From Gammaproteobacteria bacterium (GTDB lineage: Bacteria > Pseudomonadota > Gammaproteobacteria > Pseudomonadales > Azotimanducaceae): DNA of 7,668 nt. Shown in pieces: positions 1 to 6,219 of the stretch. Each line of letters starts with the position of its first letter. Position 1 is the stretch's first letter. The notes beneath the pieces are model-generated. The model ran no database searches. It was not told the DNA's origin and saw nothing but the letters and a program-made list of their open reading frames with translations. The stretch is taken from contig NZEI01000120.1 of NCBI GenBank assembly GCA_002690405.1, positions 1 to 7,668 on the forward strand. Direction: 5' to 3'. A program made the position numbers and the translations under genes.

Positions 1-171
1 CTGCAGATATCGAATGAGTTTGGCTTTACTGTCTTTCCGTGCCGCGAAACACCGCAAAGTACGTGGCACTTCGAGGTGGGTGGAACTTAGTTGCACAAGG
101 AAGTTAAGCGTCTCCGAGTGGGCGTTGGAAAGTGCGTAGATACCGACTTTTGGTTGCGTTGCCCCGAGCAT
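1..171 (-). CDS. Possible partial ORF running off the left edge, unknown product
   Basis: An open frame of 57 codons starts at an ATG (171-169) and is still open at base 1, so the C-terminal part lies outside the window. The visible start reads MLGATQPKVGIYALSN, and the segment continues with mixed polar and hydrophobic residues. A stop codon lies four codons upstream of the ATG, so this is the only ATG start. No good Shine-Dalgarno sequence precedes it. It lies 67 bp downstream of the lacI-type gene on the same strand, so co-transcription is possible. I do not recognise the family. Plus-strand frames are also open here for 29 and 45 codons from the edge, so chance openness is a real alternative. 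Confidence 0.35.
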   Translation of the reverse strand, partial: MLGATQPKVGIYALSNAHSETLNFLVQLSSTHLEVPRTLRCFAARKDSKAKLIRYLQ

Positions 172-238
172 ACCGAGAGCGAACTAGGTTAAGTTTTCCG
201 GATAGACGAACTGTAAAACTCAAGCCTATGGTCAAGAT

Positions 239-1267
239 TCATCCAGAAACGCTGTGGGATTCCCTTGGGACGACGGGACATTCAACCCTTTGCTGATCAA
301 TACCTGGTGACTTTGAGCCAAGTATCATCCCTGCGCACATCTGGCCCATCTCTCGGTGGGGCAACAGTACCGTTGAAAGTGAAGGTGTCAGGTGTTGGGC
401 AATCTCTTGGTCATCGTAGCCCATGACGGCGACAGTTTCCCCAACCCTTTCGCCAAGTTCCTTCAAAGCTTCATAACAGCCAACGGCCATTAGGTCATTG
501 GCGCAGAAAAATGCGTCGGGTCGGACTCCGCCCTGCATTAGTTGGAGGGTTGCAGCACGCCCCCCGCTTGGAAGGAAGTTGCCCTCTACAATAAGGGACG
601 GATCCACGGGAATGCCTGCCGACCGCAACGCCCTTTCGTATCCCTCCATTCGCTGGTCCGACGCTTCCATCCAGGGTTCGCCGGAGATAAACGCGATATT
701 GCGGTGGCCTGCATCGATCAATGCCTTCGTCGCCTTCTCTCCTCCCCGTCGTTCGGCGGGGACAACAGATGGGTACCGTTTTTCCGGATCGTAACAGTTC
801 AGCAGAACTGACCTGTGCTTGGCCAGTCCGTCGGGTGGCGTTACGCTTCGGGTCAGAATCGAGCCGTAAATGACGCCTTCCACGCGGTCGGCCGACCATT
901 TCCTTAGGACTTCAGCTTCATACAATTTGTCTGAGCCGGTCATGACGACTTCAACCAGCACGTTACTCTTCCAGGCTTCTTCCTGAACTCCTTCGATGGA
1001 GATTGAGGCGAAGGGACTAGTAGCAACCTCGTCGAACATAACACCAATAACCCTGAGGTCCGTAGACTTCGGTGGTCGACCAGCAGCACGGGGACGGTAC
1101 CTGAGCGCCTTGACGGCATCTAGTACCCGCTTTCGCGTCTCTTCGCTGATCCGCATGTCTTCCAAACCATTCAGGACAAACGAAACCGTCGATTGAGAAA
1201 CACCCGCCTTCACGGCGACATCTTTCATTGTGACCCGTCGAGGGGCGTCTTTTTCCACTTCTCTCAT
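239..1267 (-). CDS. LacI-family transcriptional regulator of the divergent sugar operon
   Basis: This is a DNA-binding repressor expected to bind an operator between itself and the divergent transporter operon and to be released by a sugar ligand. The 342-aa product has the usual LacI layout. A helix-turn-helix lies at about residues 12-33 (VTMKDVAVKAGVSQSTVSFV), then a hinge, then a periplasmic-binding-like effector domain from about residue 71 (LRVIGVMF) that includes the typical DAFFCANDLMAVG and GYDDQEIAQHLTPSLSTV segments. The hinge is odd: the usual ALAR-type helix is replaced by RPRAAGRPPKS, which resembles an AT-hook core (GRP). The ATG at 1267 is the longest start, but a second in-frame ATG at 1228 (M14, just before KDVA) fits the usual LacI N-terminus. 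A candidate -10 box placed only 6 bp before the first ATG makes the shorter start, or a leaderless message, possible. The family is certain; the ligand is unknown. Confidence 0.93.
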   Translation of the reverse strand: MREVEKDAPRRVTMKDVAVKAGVSQSTVSFVLNGLEDMRISEETRKRVLDAVKALRYRPRAAGRPPKSTDLRVIGVMFDEVATSPFASISIEGVQEEAWKSNVLVEVVMTGSDKLYEAEVLRKWSADRVEGVIYGSILTRSVTPPDGLAKHRSVLLNCYDPEKRYPSVVPAERRGGEKATKALIDAGHRNIAFISGEPWMEASDQRMEGYERALRSAGIPVDPSLIVEGNFLPSGGRAATLQLMQGGVRPDAFFCANDLMAVGCYEALKELGERVGETVAVMGYDDQEIAQHLTPSLSTVLLPHREMGQMCAGMILGSKSPGIDQQRVECPVVPRESHSVSG

Positions 1268-1273
1268 GTTCCA

Positions 1274-1279
1274 ACTATA
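1274..1279 (-). promoter_or_regulatory. Candidate -10 box of the lacI-type gene
   Basis: The minus strand reads TATAGT here, one mismatch from TATAAT. It lies 6 bp before the annotated ATG, so transcription would start at or next to that ATG. No good -35 box is seen at 17-18 bp. If real, the message is either leaderless or translated from M14. Confidence 0.3.
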
Positions 1280-1283
1280 CCAC

Positions 1284-1313
1284 TTGCAGAATGCTAATAA
1301 ATATTGCTAATTT
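1284..1313 (+). promoter_or_regulatory. Candidate promoter of the transporter operon
   Basis: TTGCAG (1284-1289) and TAATTT (1308-1313) are spaced 18 bp apart and resemble weak -35 and -10 boxes. The -10 element lies inside the palindrome at 1304-1323, so a bound repressor would block it. The predicted start near 1320 leaves about 40 nt before the proposed first start codon. Confidence 0.3.
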
Positions 1314-1323
1314 TTATTAGCAA
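1304..1323. promoter_or_regulatory. Candidate LacI-type operator
   Basis: TTGCTAAT and ATTAGCAA form a perfect 8-bp inverted repeat around a TTTT spacer in the divergent intergenic region. A further half-site, TGCTAAT, lies 12 bp to the left at 1292-1298 in direct orientation. The site has no central CG, which many LacI-family operators have. Its position between repressor and operon and its overlap with the candidate -10 box support an operator role. Confidence 0.6.
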
Positions 1324-1350
1324 CCAAAGAAACGTCCAAAACTGCTGCTG

Positions 1351-1356
1351 AAAGGG
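1351..1356 (+). promoter_or_regulatory. Ribosome binding site that selects a CTG start for the first permease
   Basis: AAAGGG lies 7 nt before a CTG codon at 1364 in the permease frame. No comparable site precedes the downstream TTG at 1424, and no in-frame ATG or GTG exists between the upstream stop (1349-1351) and 1424. This decides in favour of the longer protein. Confidence 0.5.
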
Positions 1357-1363
1357 CATTGTT

Positions 1364-2458
1364 CTGGGAAAGCTTGGACCTAAACGGCAACGACTCAGTC
1401 AGGCGCAGGCAGCCTGGCTACTATTGATTCCATTTCTAGCCGTTTACACGGTGTTTCTGCTTTACCCTTTCTTCCAGGGCATTTGGATAAGCCTACACGA
1501 CTGGAATCTGCTAGCTGTTGCCTTTAATCCAGACGCCAAAGAATTCGTTGGCATCCGTAACTACGAACGGGTCATTTGGGGCCGGAACATCACTTGGGGG
1601 ATCGGGGCATCCCCTTTGGTCCAGGTATCTGGGCTGCTGGGAGTTGTACTTTCACTCTTTCTGGGTAGCACACGACGACTGTCTCGCACCACGGCTTGGG
1701 CCTTAGGCATCACATCGCTGCTGCTTTTGGTTCTACCTGGGTTTCACCCCAGTGAAGGTGGTCGTTGGTATGATCGGCGCTTCTGGCCAACGGTCGGGAA
1801 TACCCTAGTCTTCGTTGGTCTGACCGTGCCCACCGTGACTATCACCGCTCTGATTCTAGCTGCGGCACTTAATCGGCAGAGCCGTTCAATGGCGGCAATG
1901 CGAACACTTTTCTTCCTCAGCCAGGTTTTGTCCGTCACGGTCGTTACCTTGATCTGGCAAATAATGTTTTCTCCACGTCAGGGCTTGATCGCAAACATCA
2001 CCAACTTGTTTGGCGGATCGCCGATAGTTTGGTTAACGGACGAACGCTTTGCTATGGCGGCTATCGTCATCACGACGGTCTGGTGGTCGCTTGGGATCGT
2101 GATGATCCTTTTCTTGGCTGGCCTTCAGGACATCAGCCGCGATCTTTATGAGGCCGGGGCGCTAGATAATGCGACGGGCCTGAAAGCCTTCTGGTTCATC
2201 ACGCTTCCCAACCTAAAGCGGACCATCACGCTCGTAATCGTTTTGCAGATTATCTTGCATTTCCAAGTGTTCGGACAGGCACATCTGATGACCAATGGTG
2301 GACCGAACGACACCACTCAGGTCCTGGTCCGCTATATCTACCAGACCGCTTTTCGCGATAGTGAACTAGGCCGTGCTTCGGTTATGGCCGTTTTTCTCTT
2401 TGTCACCATGGGTGGCTTTTCAATCCTCCAATTCGTCCTTGGGCGTGAGGGGGACTGA
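1364..2458 (+). CDS. Sugar ABC transporter permease, MalF/UgpA type
   Basis: This is an inner-membrane subunit of a carbohydrate importer that pairs with the next gene product. From CTG 1364 the product has 364 aa and starts MGKLGPKRQRLSQAQAAW, a basic cytoplasmic tail leading into the first membrane helix (about 16-43). The alternative TTG at 1424 removes this tail and has no ribosome binding site. The ATPase-contact (EAA) loop lies at about 263-282, EAGALDNATGLKAFWFITLP, with N where the family usually has G. Compared with a standard six-helix permease there is an insert at about 80-130 that carries two additional hydrophobic stretches (about 84-102 and 109-127) before the transport core. 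It overlaps the next gene by one base. The family is secure; the start codon is the weak point. Confidence 0.88.
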   Translation: MGKLGPKRQRLSQAQAAWLLLIPFLAVYTVFLLYPFFQGIWISLHDWNLLAVAFNPDAKEFVGIRNYERVIWGRNITWGIGASPLVQVSGLLGVVLSLFLGSTRRLSRTTAWALGITSLLLLVLPGFHPSEGGRWYDRRFWPTVGNTLVFVGLTVPTVTITALILAAALNRQSRSMAAMRTLFFLSQVLSVTVVTLIWQIMFSPRQGLIANITNLFGGSPIVWLTDERFAMAAIVITTVWWSLGIVMILFLAGLQDISRDLYEAGALDNATGLKAFWFITLPNLKRTITLVIVLQIILHFQVFGQAHLMTNGGPNDTTQVLVRYIYQTAFRDSELGRASVMAVFLFVTMGGFSILQFVLGREGD

Positions 2459-3294
2459 TGCTTAACCGATCCCACTACTGGCTTATCATCGCCCTTGCCA
2501 TCCCAGCTTTCATCTGGCTGGTGCCAACGATCTGGATGGTAAGCTTGAGCTTTCAGCCAAATGACGTGCTGGCAAGAACGACATCGACGACCGCACTGGG
2601 CCTGGTTCCGATCCCATTCACAGCAGACAATTACGCAGCCTTGTTCGCCTTTGGTCAGACGCCGACGTGGTTCCTGAACTCGGTGATCGTTGCGCTCGGT
2701 ATGACACTTGGGGTCCTGGCAGTCTCGACTACAGCGGGCTATGCACTGGCCCGGCTTGAGTTTCCATTCAAGAGTACTCTAACGGTTCTTTGCTTGATTG
2801 GTCTGATGGTCCCCGAACAGGCGGTCTTCATTCCGCTCTACACGATGTTCGCCGACTTAGGGTGGCACAACAGTTACCAAGCCCTGATTCTGCCAAGAAT
2901 GGCGGTGCCCATCGGGGTTTTCCTGATGCTGTCCTTCTTCAAGGCAATCCCCAAGGACATTGAGGAAGCTGCCCGCCTAGATGGAGTCGGTTGGCTCCAG
3001 ATATTCTGGTACGTGATGCTGCCGCTGGCCCGCCCAGCGATGATGACGCTGGCGATTCTGACGTTTCTCTACGCCTGGAACGACTACCTCTGGCCGCTGG
3101 TTTCCACCCAGAAGCCGCAGTTTTTCACCATCACGCTAGGCCTCGCCAGCATTCAATCGAACTTTGCGCAATCGGAAGGGCTTGGCCGTGTTATGGCCTC
3201 CGGCGTCATCGCCTCGCTTCCTGTCGTGCTGCTTTTCCTAATCTTCCAAAGGTACGTGGTCCAAGCCATGACCGCCGGTGGAAGCAAGGGATAA
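2458..3294 (+). CDS. Sugar ABC transporter permease, MalG/UgpE type
   Basis: This is the second inner-membrane subunit of the importer. The 278-aa product has a first membrane helix at about 9-30 and five more at about 75-97, 106-130, 140-162, 195-215 and 245-265, the usual MalG-type length and layout. The EAA loop at about 170-189 reads EAARLDGVGWLQIFWYVMLP and matches the consensus well. The ATG shares its A with the upstream TGA, a coupling junction that implies translational coupling and one-to-one production of the two permeases. A purine-rich GAGGGGG just upstream serves as ribosome binding site. A 40-bp gap follows before the binding-protein gene. Confidence 0.95.
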   Translation: MLNRSHYWLIIALAIPAFIWLVPTIWMVSLSFQPNDVLARTTSTTALGLVPIPFTADNYAALFAFGQTPTWFLNSVIVALGMTLGVLAVSTTAGYALARLEFPFKSTLTVLCLIGLMVPEQAVFIPLYTMFADLGWHNSYQALILPRMAVPIGVFLMLSFFKAIPKDIEEAARLDGVGWLQIFWYVMLPLARPAMMTLAILTFLYAWNDYLWPLVSTQKPQFFTITLGLASIQSNFAQSEGLGRVMASGVIASLPVVLLFLIFQRYVVQAMTAGGSKG

Positions 3295-3334
3295 AAAGGG
3301 GCGAGAGCCCACAACCGCAACTGGGAGAAAACTT

Positions 3335-4609
3335 ATGAAACACCTACTGATCGGAGCAGCGATGGCTGCGACCATCGCTACGGGCGTCAGCGCCCAGGAA
3401 GTCTCACTTGGCCGCTTTTTCGGGGCCTGTGAAGACGCAGGAACGGATACAAAGGCATCCGTCGGCGAAGCTTGCATAATCCAGTCCATAATCAACGCGG
3501 CCAGCGCAGAGATTGATGGCGTAACCGTCAACACTCTGCCCACCGACTGGGGCAATTTCTACGACCAGATCAAAGCATCCTATGCTGGGGGGACACCGCC
3601 GGACATCCACGTCATGCACCGCCACCGCATCCCAGAATTCGCTGGGCTCGGTGCCATCGCTGACATCAGCGGTGATCTGGCCGCTGCTGGGATCGACACC
3701 GGTGATTGGGCTCCTGCTGCACTGGACGCGGTTAGCTTCAACGGCGGAATCTACGGGGTTCCACTCGATTTCCACGCCAACCTTTGGCACGTGAACATGG
3801 ACATCATGGAAGCCGCTGGTCTGGTTGAGGACGGAAAGCCTGTTCTACCATCGTCCCCAGGTGAGCTTCTGGCCCATGCCCAGAAGGTGAAGGACGCGAC
3901 TGGACAGTATTATCTGGCAGCAGACTTCGCCCAGTTTCCTATCGGTGTTCGTCTAGTTCTGGCCCTAATGTGGCAGCAGAATGCAAACATCTTCACTGAT
4001 GACGGCACAGCGACAATTAATAGCGCTGCCGCGAAGAACGCAGTTACGGCGATGACCCAACTTTTTGAAGCTGGGCTGGCCAACCCACAACTAAATTACG
4101 CCGACAGCCAGCAGGCGTTCTTGAACGGCGAAGCAGCGGTCCTCGTCAACGGGACATGGGTTGTGGACTTCTACACAGCAGAAGCTGCTAAGGCCGAAGT
4201 CGGTCTCAACAAATACTATGTGGCTGACTTCCCAACGCTATTTGAGACCGGTGCAACCTGGGCCGACAGCCACATGTGGGCAATCCCCTCAACGCTGTCG
4301 GGCGACAAGAAGACCGCTGCAATGAAGGTTTTGGCGTTCATCAATGACCATAACATTGACTGGGCACGGACCGGGCATATGGCTGTGCGTTCAAGCGTTC
4401 TGGAAAGCGCCGAATACGCCAACCTCCCGCATCGTTCAGAGTATGCAGGCACTGCCGCCATCGCCAAGGATACGCCCGCCAGCAAACGCTATGGTGCGAT
4501 CCAGGATGTATTGAATCGGGAGCTTCAGGCAATCTGGCTGACCGGCAAGTCGGTTGACGACGCTCTGGCCGATGCTGAAGGCGAAGTTCAGGACCTTCTG
4601 GACCGTTAA
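3335..4609 (+). CDS. Periplasmic sugar-binding protein of the ABC importer
   Basis: This protein captures the sugar in the periplasm and delivers it to the permease pair. The ATG at 3335 is preceded by GGGAG (3323-3327) at a 7-nt spacing and opens a clear signal peptide, MKHLLIGAAMAATIATGVSA, with cleavage predicted before Q21. The frame is open back to a GTG at 3278, but that adds 19 non-signal residues overlapping the permease gene. The 424-aa product is a family 1 (MalE/UgpB-like) solute-binding protein. Supporting segments are YAGGTPPDIHVMH at about 83-95 and GIYGVPLDFHANLWHVNMDI at about 138-157. There is no lipobox cysteine, so it should be soluble in the periplasm of a Gram-negative cell. 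C32 and C47 could form a disulfide. The ligand cannot be read from sequence. Confidence 0.95.
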   Translation: MKHLLIGAAMAATIATGVSAQEVSLGRFFGACEDAGTDTKASVGEACIIQSIINAASAEIDGVTVNTLPTDWGNFYDQIKASYAGGTPPDIHVMHRHRIPEFAGLGAIADISGDLAAAGIDTGDWAPAALDAVSFNGGIYGVPLDFHANLWHVNMDIMEAAGLVEDGKPVLPSSPGELLAHAQKVKDATGQYYLAADFAQFPIGVRLVLALMWQQNANIFTDDGTATINSAAAKNAVTAMTQLFEAGLANPQLNYADSQQAFLNGEAAVLVNGTWVVDFYTAEAAKAEVGLNKYYVADFPTLFETGATWADSHMWAIPSTLSGDKKTAAMKVLAFINDHNIDWARTGHMAVRSSVLESAEYANLPHRSEYAGTAAIAKDTPASKRYGAIQDVLNRELQAIWLTGKSVDDALADAEGEVQDLLDR

Positions 4610-4617
4610 CAACAGTC

Positions 4618-4642
4618 GGGCCCGGTGAATCTTGCCGGGCCC
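4618..4642 (+). terminator. Strong hairpin between binding protein and glycosidase genes
   Basis: GGGCCCGG (4618-4625) and CCGGGCCC (4635-4642) form a perfect 8-bp GC stem with a 9-nt loop. No T-run follows, so it is a poor intrinsic terminator. A hairpin behind a binding-protein gene more likely protects the upstream message and lowers expression of the genes behind it. Confidence 0.6.
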
Positions 4643-4663
4643 TCTCATCCAGTTATTTGACCC

Positions 4664-4667
4664 GGAG
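4664..4667 (+). promoter_or_regulatory. Ribosome binding site that selects the TTG at 4675
   Basis: GGAG lies 7 nt before TTG 4675. The longer TTG start at 4657 would place this site inside the coding region and has no ribosome binding site of its own. Confidence 0.6.
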
Positions 4668-4674
4668 ATTTCCG

Positions 4675-5769
4675 TTGAGCCGATGGTCTGAAGATCAAGC
4701 AAATACCTGGTGGGCAAAGCAGCCATGGGTATGTGGGTTTAACTACCTGCCCTCGACGGCAGTCAATTTCCTTGAGATGTGGCACCCCGATACATTCCAC
4801 CGGAAGATCATTGCACGCGAACTGGAGTGGGCGTCCCAGATTGGATTCAATGCTGTGAGGTTCAATCTTCATTACCTTGTTTGGAAAAACGACCGGGAAG
4901 GATTGATTGACCGGCTGTCGTGGCTAATCCAGACAGCGGGTAACTTCGGTATCAGTTCAGTTCCTTGCCTGTTTGATGACTGCGGTTTTGGGGGTTCCGA
5001 ACCAGAGTACGGTCACCAGCCAGAGCCCTTACAAGGGGTTCACAATAGCCGGGCAGTAGCCAGTCCCGGCCGGGCAATGTTGTTTGACCAATCTGAATGG
5101 GACGGCTTTCAAGCGTATGTCCAAGATGTCATCGCATCCTTTCGGACCGACGAGAATGTTCTTTTCTGGGATCTCTACAATGAACCAGGCAACCGGATGA
5201 TCTTCACAGAAGGCAGCTTCAAGACTTACGAACCGGATACTAGCGAAGTCAGTCTTGCTCTGCTCATGGACTGCTTCGACTGGGCTCGCTTACAGGACCC
5301 CACGCAGCCCCTTTCTGTCGCCGTATGGATGACTGCTGTGCCAGGAAGTGGTGACGATCATTATGCATCCGAGATTGAAAAATTCGCCCTAAATCTGTCC
5401 GACGTGGTGACGTTCCACTCCTACCAGGGGAAGGAGACCCTGAAAAATGTGATCGCCAAGCTGGAGCAACGCAATCGGCCTGTGCTATGCACAGAGTGGA
5501 TGGCCCGTCCCATTGGCAGCACCATTTTGGACCTGCTTCCATCATTCGCCAGCCAGAATGTCGGCTGTTTCCAGTGGGGACTCGTCAAGGGACGCACCCA
5601 AACAAACTTGCCTTGGCCTTCAGATCTTGTTGAGGCAAATGGTGGGCGAGCAGATCGATCGGTCTGGTTCCATGATCTGATTGATGATCGAGGTGTTCCT
5701 TACGATCCGTCCGAAGTGTCCTTGATCGGATCACTCACATCGGCAACCAATCAACAAAGGACAACCTGA
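4675..5769 (+). CDS. Cytoplasmic GH5-like (cellulase-family) glycoside hydrolase
   Basis: This is a predicted retaining glycosidase with a (beta/alpha)8 barrel, likely cleaving the imported oligosaccharide or glycoside inside the cell. From TTG 4675 the product has 364 aa and no signal peptide. The N-terminal WWAKQPWVCGFNYLPSTAVN (about 12-31) and the downstream LEMW are typical of a set of proteins often annotated as cellulase-family hydrolase or 1,4-beta-xylanase; the true substrate is uncertain. The acid/base glutamate is E170 in FWDLYNEPGN, and the nucleophile is E274 in VLCTEWMARPIGST. H248 and Y250 in TFHSY and W301 in FQWG fit active-site positions of clan A enzymes. It closes the intact part of the operon, 65 nt behind the binding-protein gene. 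Family membership is good; specificity for xylan or cellulose should not be assumed. Confidence 0.87.
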   Translation: MSRWSEDQANTWWAKQPWVCGFNYLPSTAVNFLEMWHPDTFHRKIIARELEWASQIGFNAVRFNLHYLVWKNDREGLIDRLSWLIQTAGNFGISSVPCLFDDCGFGGSEPEYGHQPEPLQGVHNSRAVASPGRAMLFDQSEWDGFQAYVQDVIASFRTDENVLFWDLYNEPGNRMIFTEGSFKTYEPDTSEVSLALLMDCFDWARLQDPTQPLSVAVWMTAVPGSGDDHYASEIEKFALNLSDVVTFHSYQGKETLKNVIAKLEQRNRPVLCTEWMARPIGSTILDLLPSFASQNVGCFQWGLVKGRTQTNLPWPSDLVEANGGRADRSVWFHDLIDDRGVPYDPSEVSLIGSLTSATNQQRTT

Positions 5770-5770
5770 T

Positions 5771-5966
5771 TTAGTTGAAGTAGTGCTTTCCAACATCATC
5801 TAGAAGCACGGTGAAACACTGGTCATCCAAGGCGTCGATCTGACCATCACCGAAAGGGAGTTCTGAGTATTCGTTGGCCATCGGGTTGCGAAAAATCAAC
5901 GCTGATCTGATTGATCCCCGGTCTAGTGGAAAACGACCTCGATCCAGATCTCGCAACCATCCCCAG
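5771..5966 (+). pseudogene. Decayed N-terminal fragment of the sugar ABC transporter ATPase (MalK/UgpC type)
   Basis: Translating from 5774 gives VEVVLSNII, a stop, then KHGETLVIQGVDLTITEREF, a stop, then VFVG. This is the usual start of a MalK/UgpC-type ATPase. After a one-base loss at about 5878-5880 the next frame continues PSGCEKSTLI, a stop, then LIPGLVENDLDPDLATI, which matches the Walker A loop and the segment after it (GPSGCGKSTLLRMIAGLE in the family). The in-frame stops are at 5801-5803, 5864-5866 and 5908-5910. The Walker A glycine before the lysine is replaced by E. A ribosome binding site, AAAGGA (5756-5761), still stands 9 nt before codon 5771, now TTA, where the start codon probably was. 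Similarity ends near 5966, so most of the gene (about 300 codons) is missing. It lies exactly where the operon's ATPase would be expected. Confidence 0.82.
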
Positions 5967-6006
5967 TAACCCCCGGTCCGGCGTCCACGAGGCGGGAGCC
6001 GCGAAG

Positions 6007-6018
6007 CTTGAACCGCGA
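6007..6018 (+). repeat. Near copy of the integrase-repeat motif
   Basis: CTTGAACCGCGA differs at one base from CTTGAACCACGA, which is found inside the 57-bp repeats (7495-7506 on plus, 6247-6258 on minus). It could be an accessory recombinase-binding site. Confidence 0.45.
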
Positions 6019-6044
6019 GACGCTGTCCACGATCCACGGCTCAA

Positions 6045-6063
6045 GGTCCGTGGACCACGGACC
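6045..6063. repeat. Perfect 19-nt palindrome
   Basis: GGTCCGTGGACCACGGACC is a 9-bp inverted repeat around a single central base. Related GGACC/GGTCC units follow at 6073-6077 and 6087-6098 (GGACC GT GGTCC). The group may bind a protein or form a cruciform; its role is unknown. Confidence 0.85.
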
Positions 6064-6102
6064 TATGTGCCTGGACCCTGGCCCTCGGACCGTGGTCCAA
6101 GG

Positions 6103-6124
6103 CTGTTATCCAGACTGTTATCCA
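6103..6124 (+). repeat. Tandem 10-bp direct repeat
   Basis: CTGTTATCCA occurs at 6103-6112 and 6115-6124, a 12-bp period of about one helical turn. Its TTATCC core also occurs in the 57-bp repeats just past the tRNA end. Confidence 0.8.
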
Positions 6125-6219
6125 AAATAGGGCGTTGGCTGACAGGTGCTGATCAGCTAAGATACTGAATAGATTGAAAGTCAGCTCTTAAATGGCCCCT
6201 GAGTAGGGCGTCGAACCCA

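Larger units (their letters stand above)
5967..6219. other. Repeat-rich intergenic stretch with no gene
   Basis: No coding signal was found on either strand. The longer open frames here (plus strand about 5911-6168, minus strand about 5771-6037) overlap the ATPase remnant and low-complexity palindromes. The stretch holds a near copy of the att-repeat motif (6007-6018), a perfect 19-nt palindrome (6045-6063), several GGACC/GGTCC units (6045-6098), a tandem 10-bp repeat (6103-6124) and a GCTGATCAGC palindrome (6148-6157). The last bases before 6220 resemble part of a tRNA 3' end. Confidence 0.7.

Noticed and set aside
3278..3334. Longer start (GTG) for the binding protein
   Set aside because: It would put 19 hydrophilic residues before a clear signal peptide and overlap the permease gene. 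ATG 3335 has a proper ribosome binding site.
4657..4674. Longer TTG start for the glycosidase
   Set aside because: The only ribosome binding site lies inside this extension and serves TTG 4675.
5771..6037. Open frame on the minus strand opposite the ATPase remnant
   Set aside because: The plus-strand translation matches a known ATPase segment, so the minus-strand frame is best explained as its shadow.
5911..6168. Open frame on the plus strand in the gap before the integrase
   Set aside because: Its first codons are the tail of the ATPase remnant and the rest runs through palindromes. It has no ribosome binding site and no protein-like pattern.
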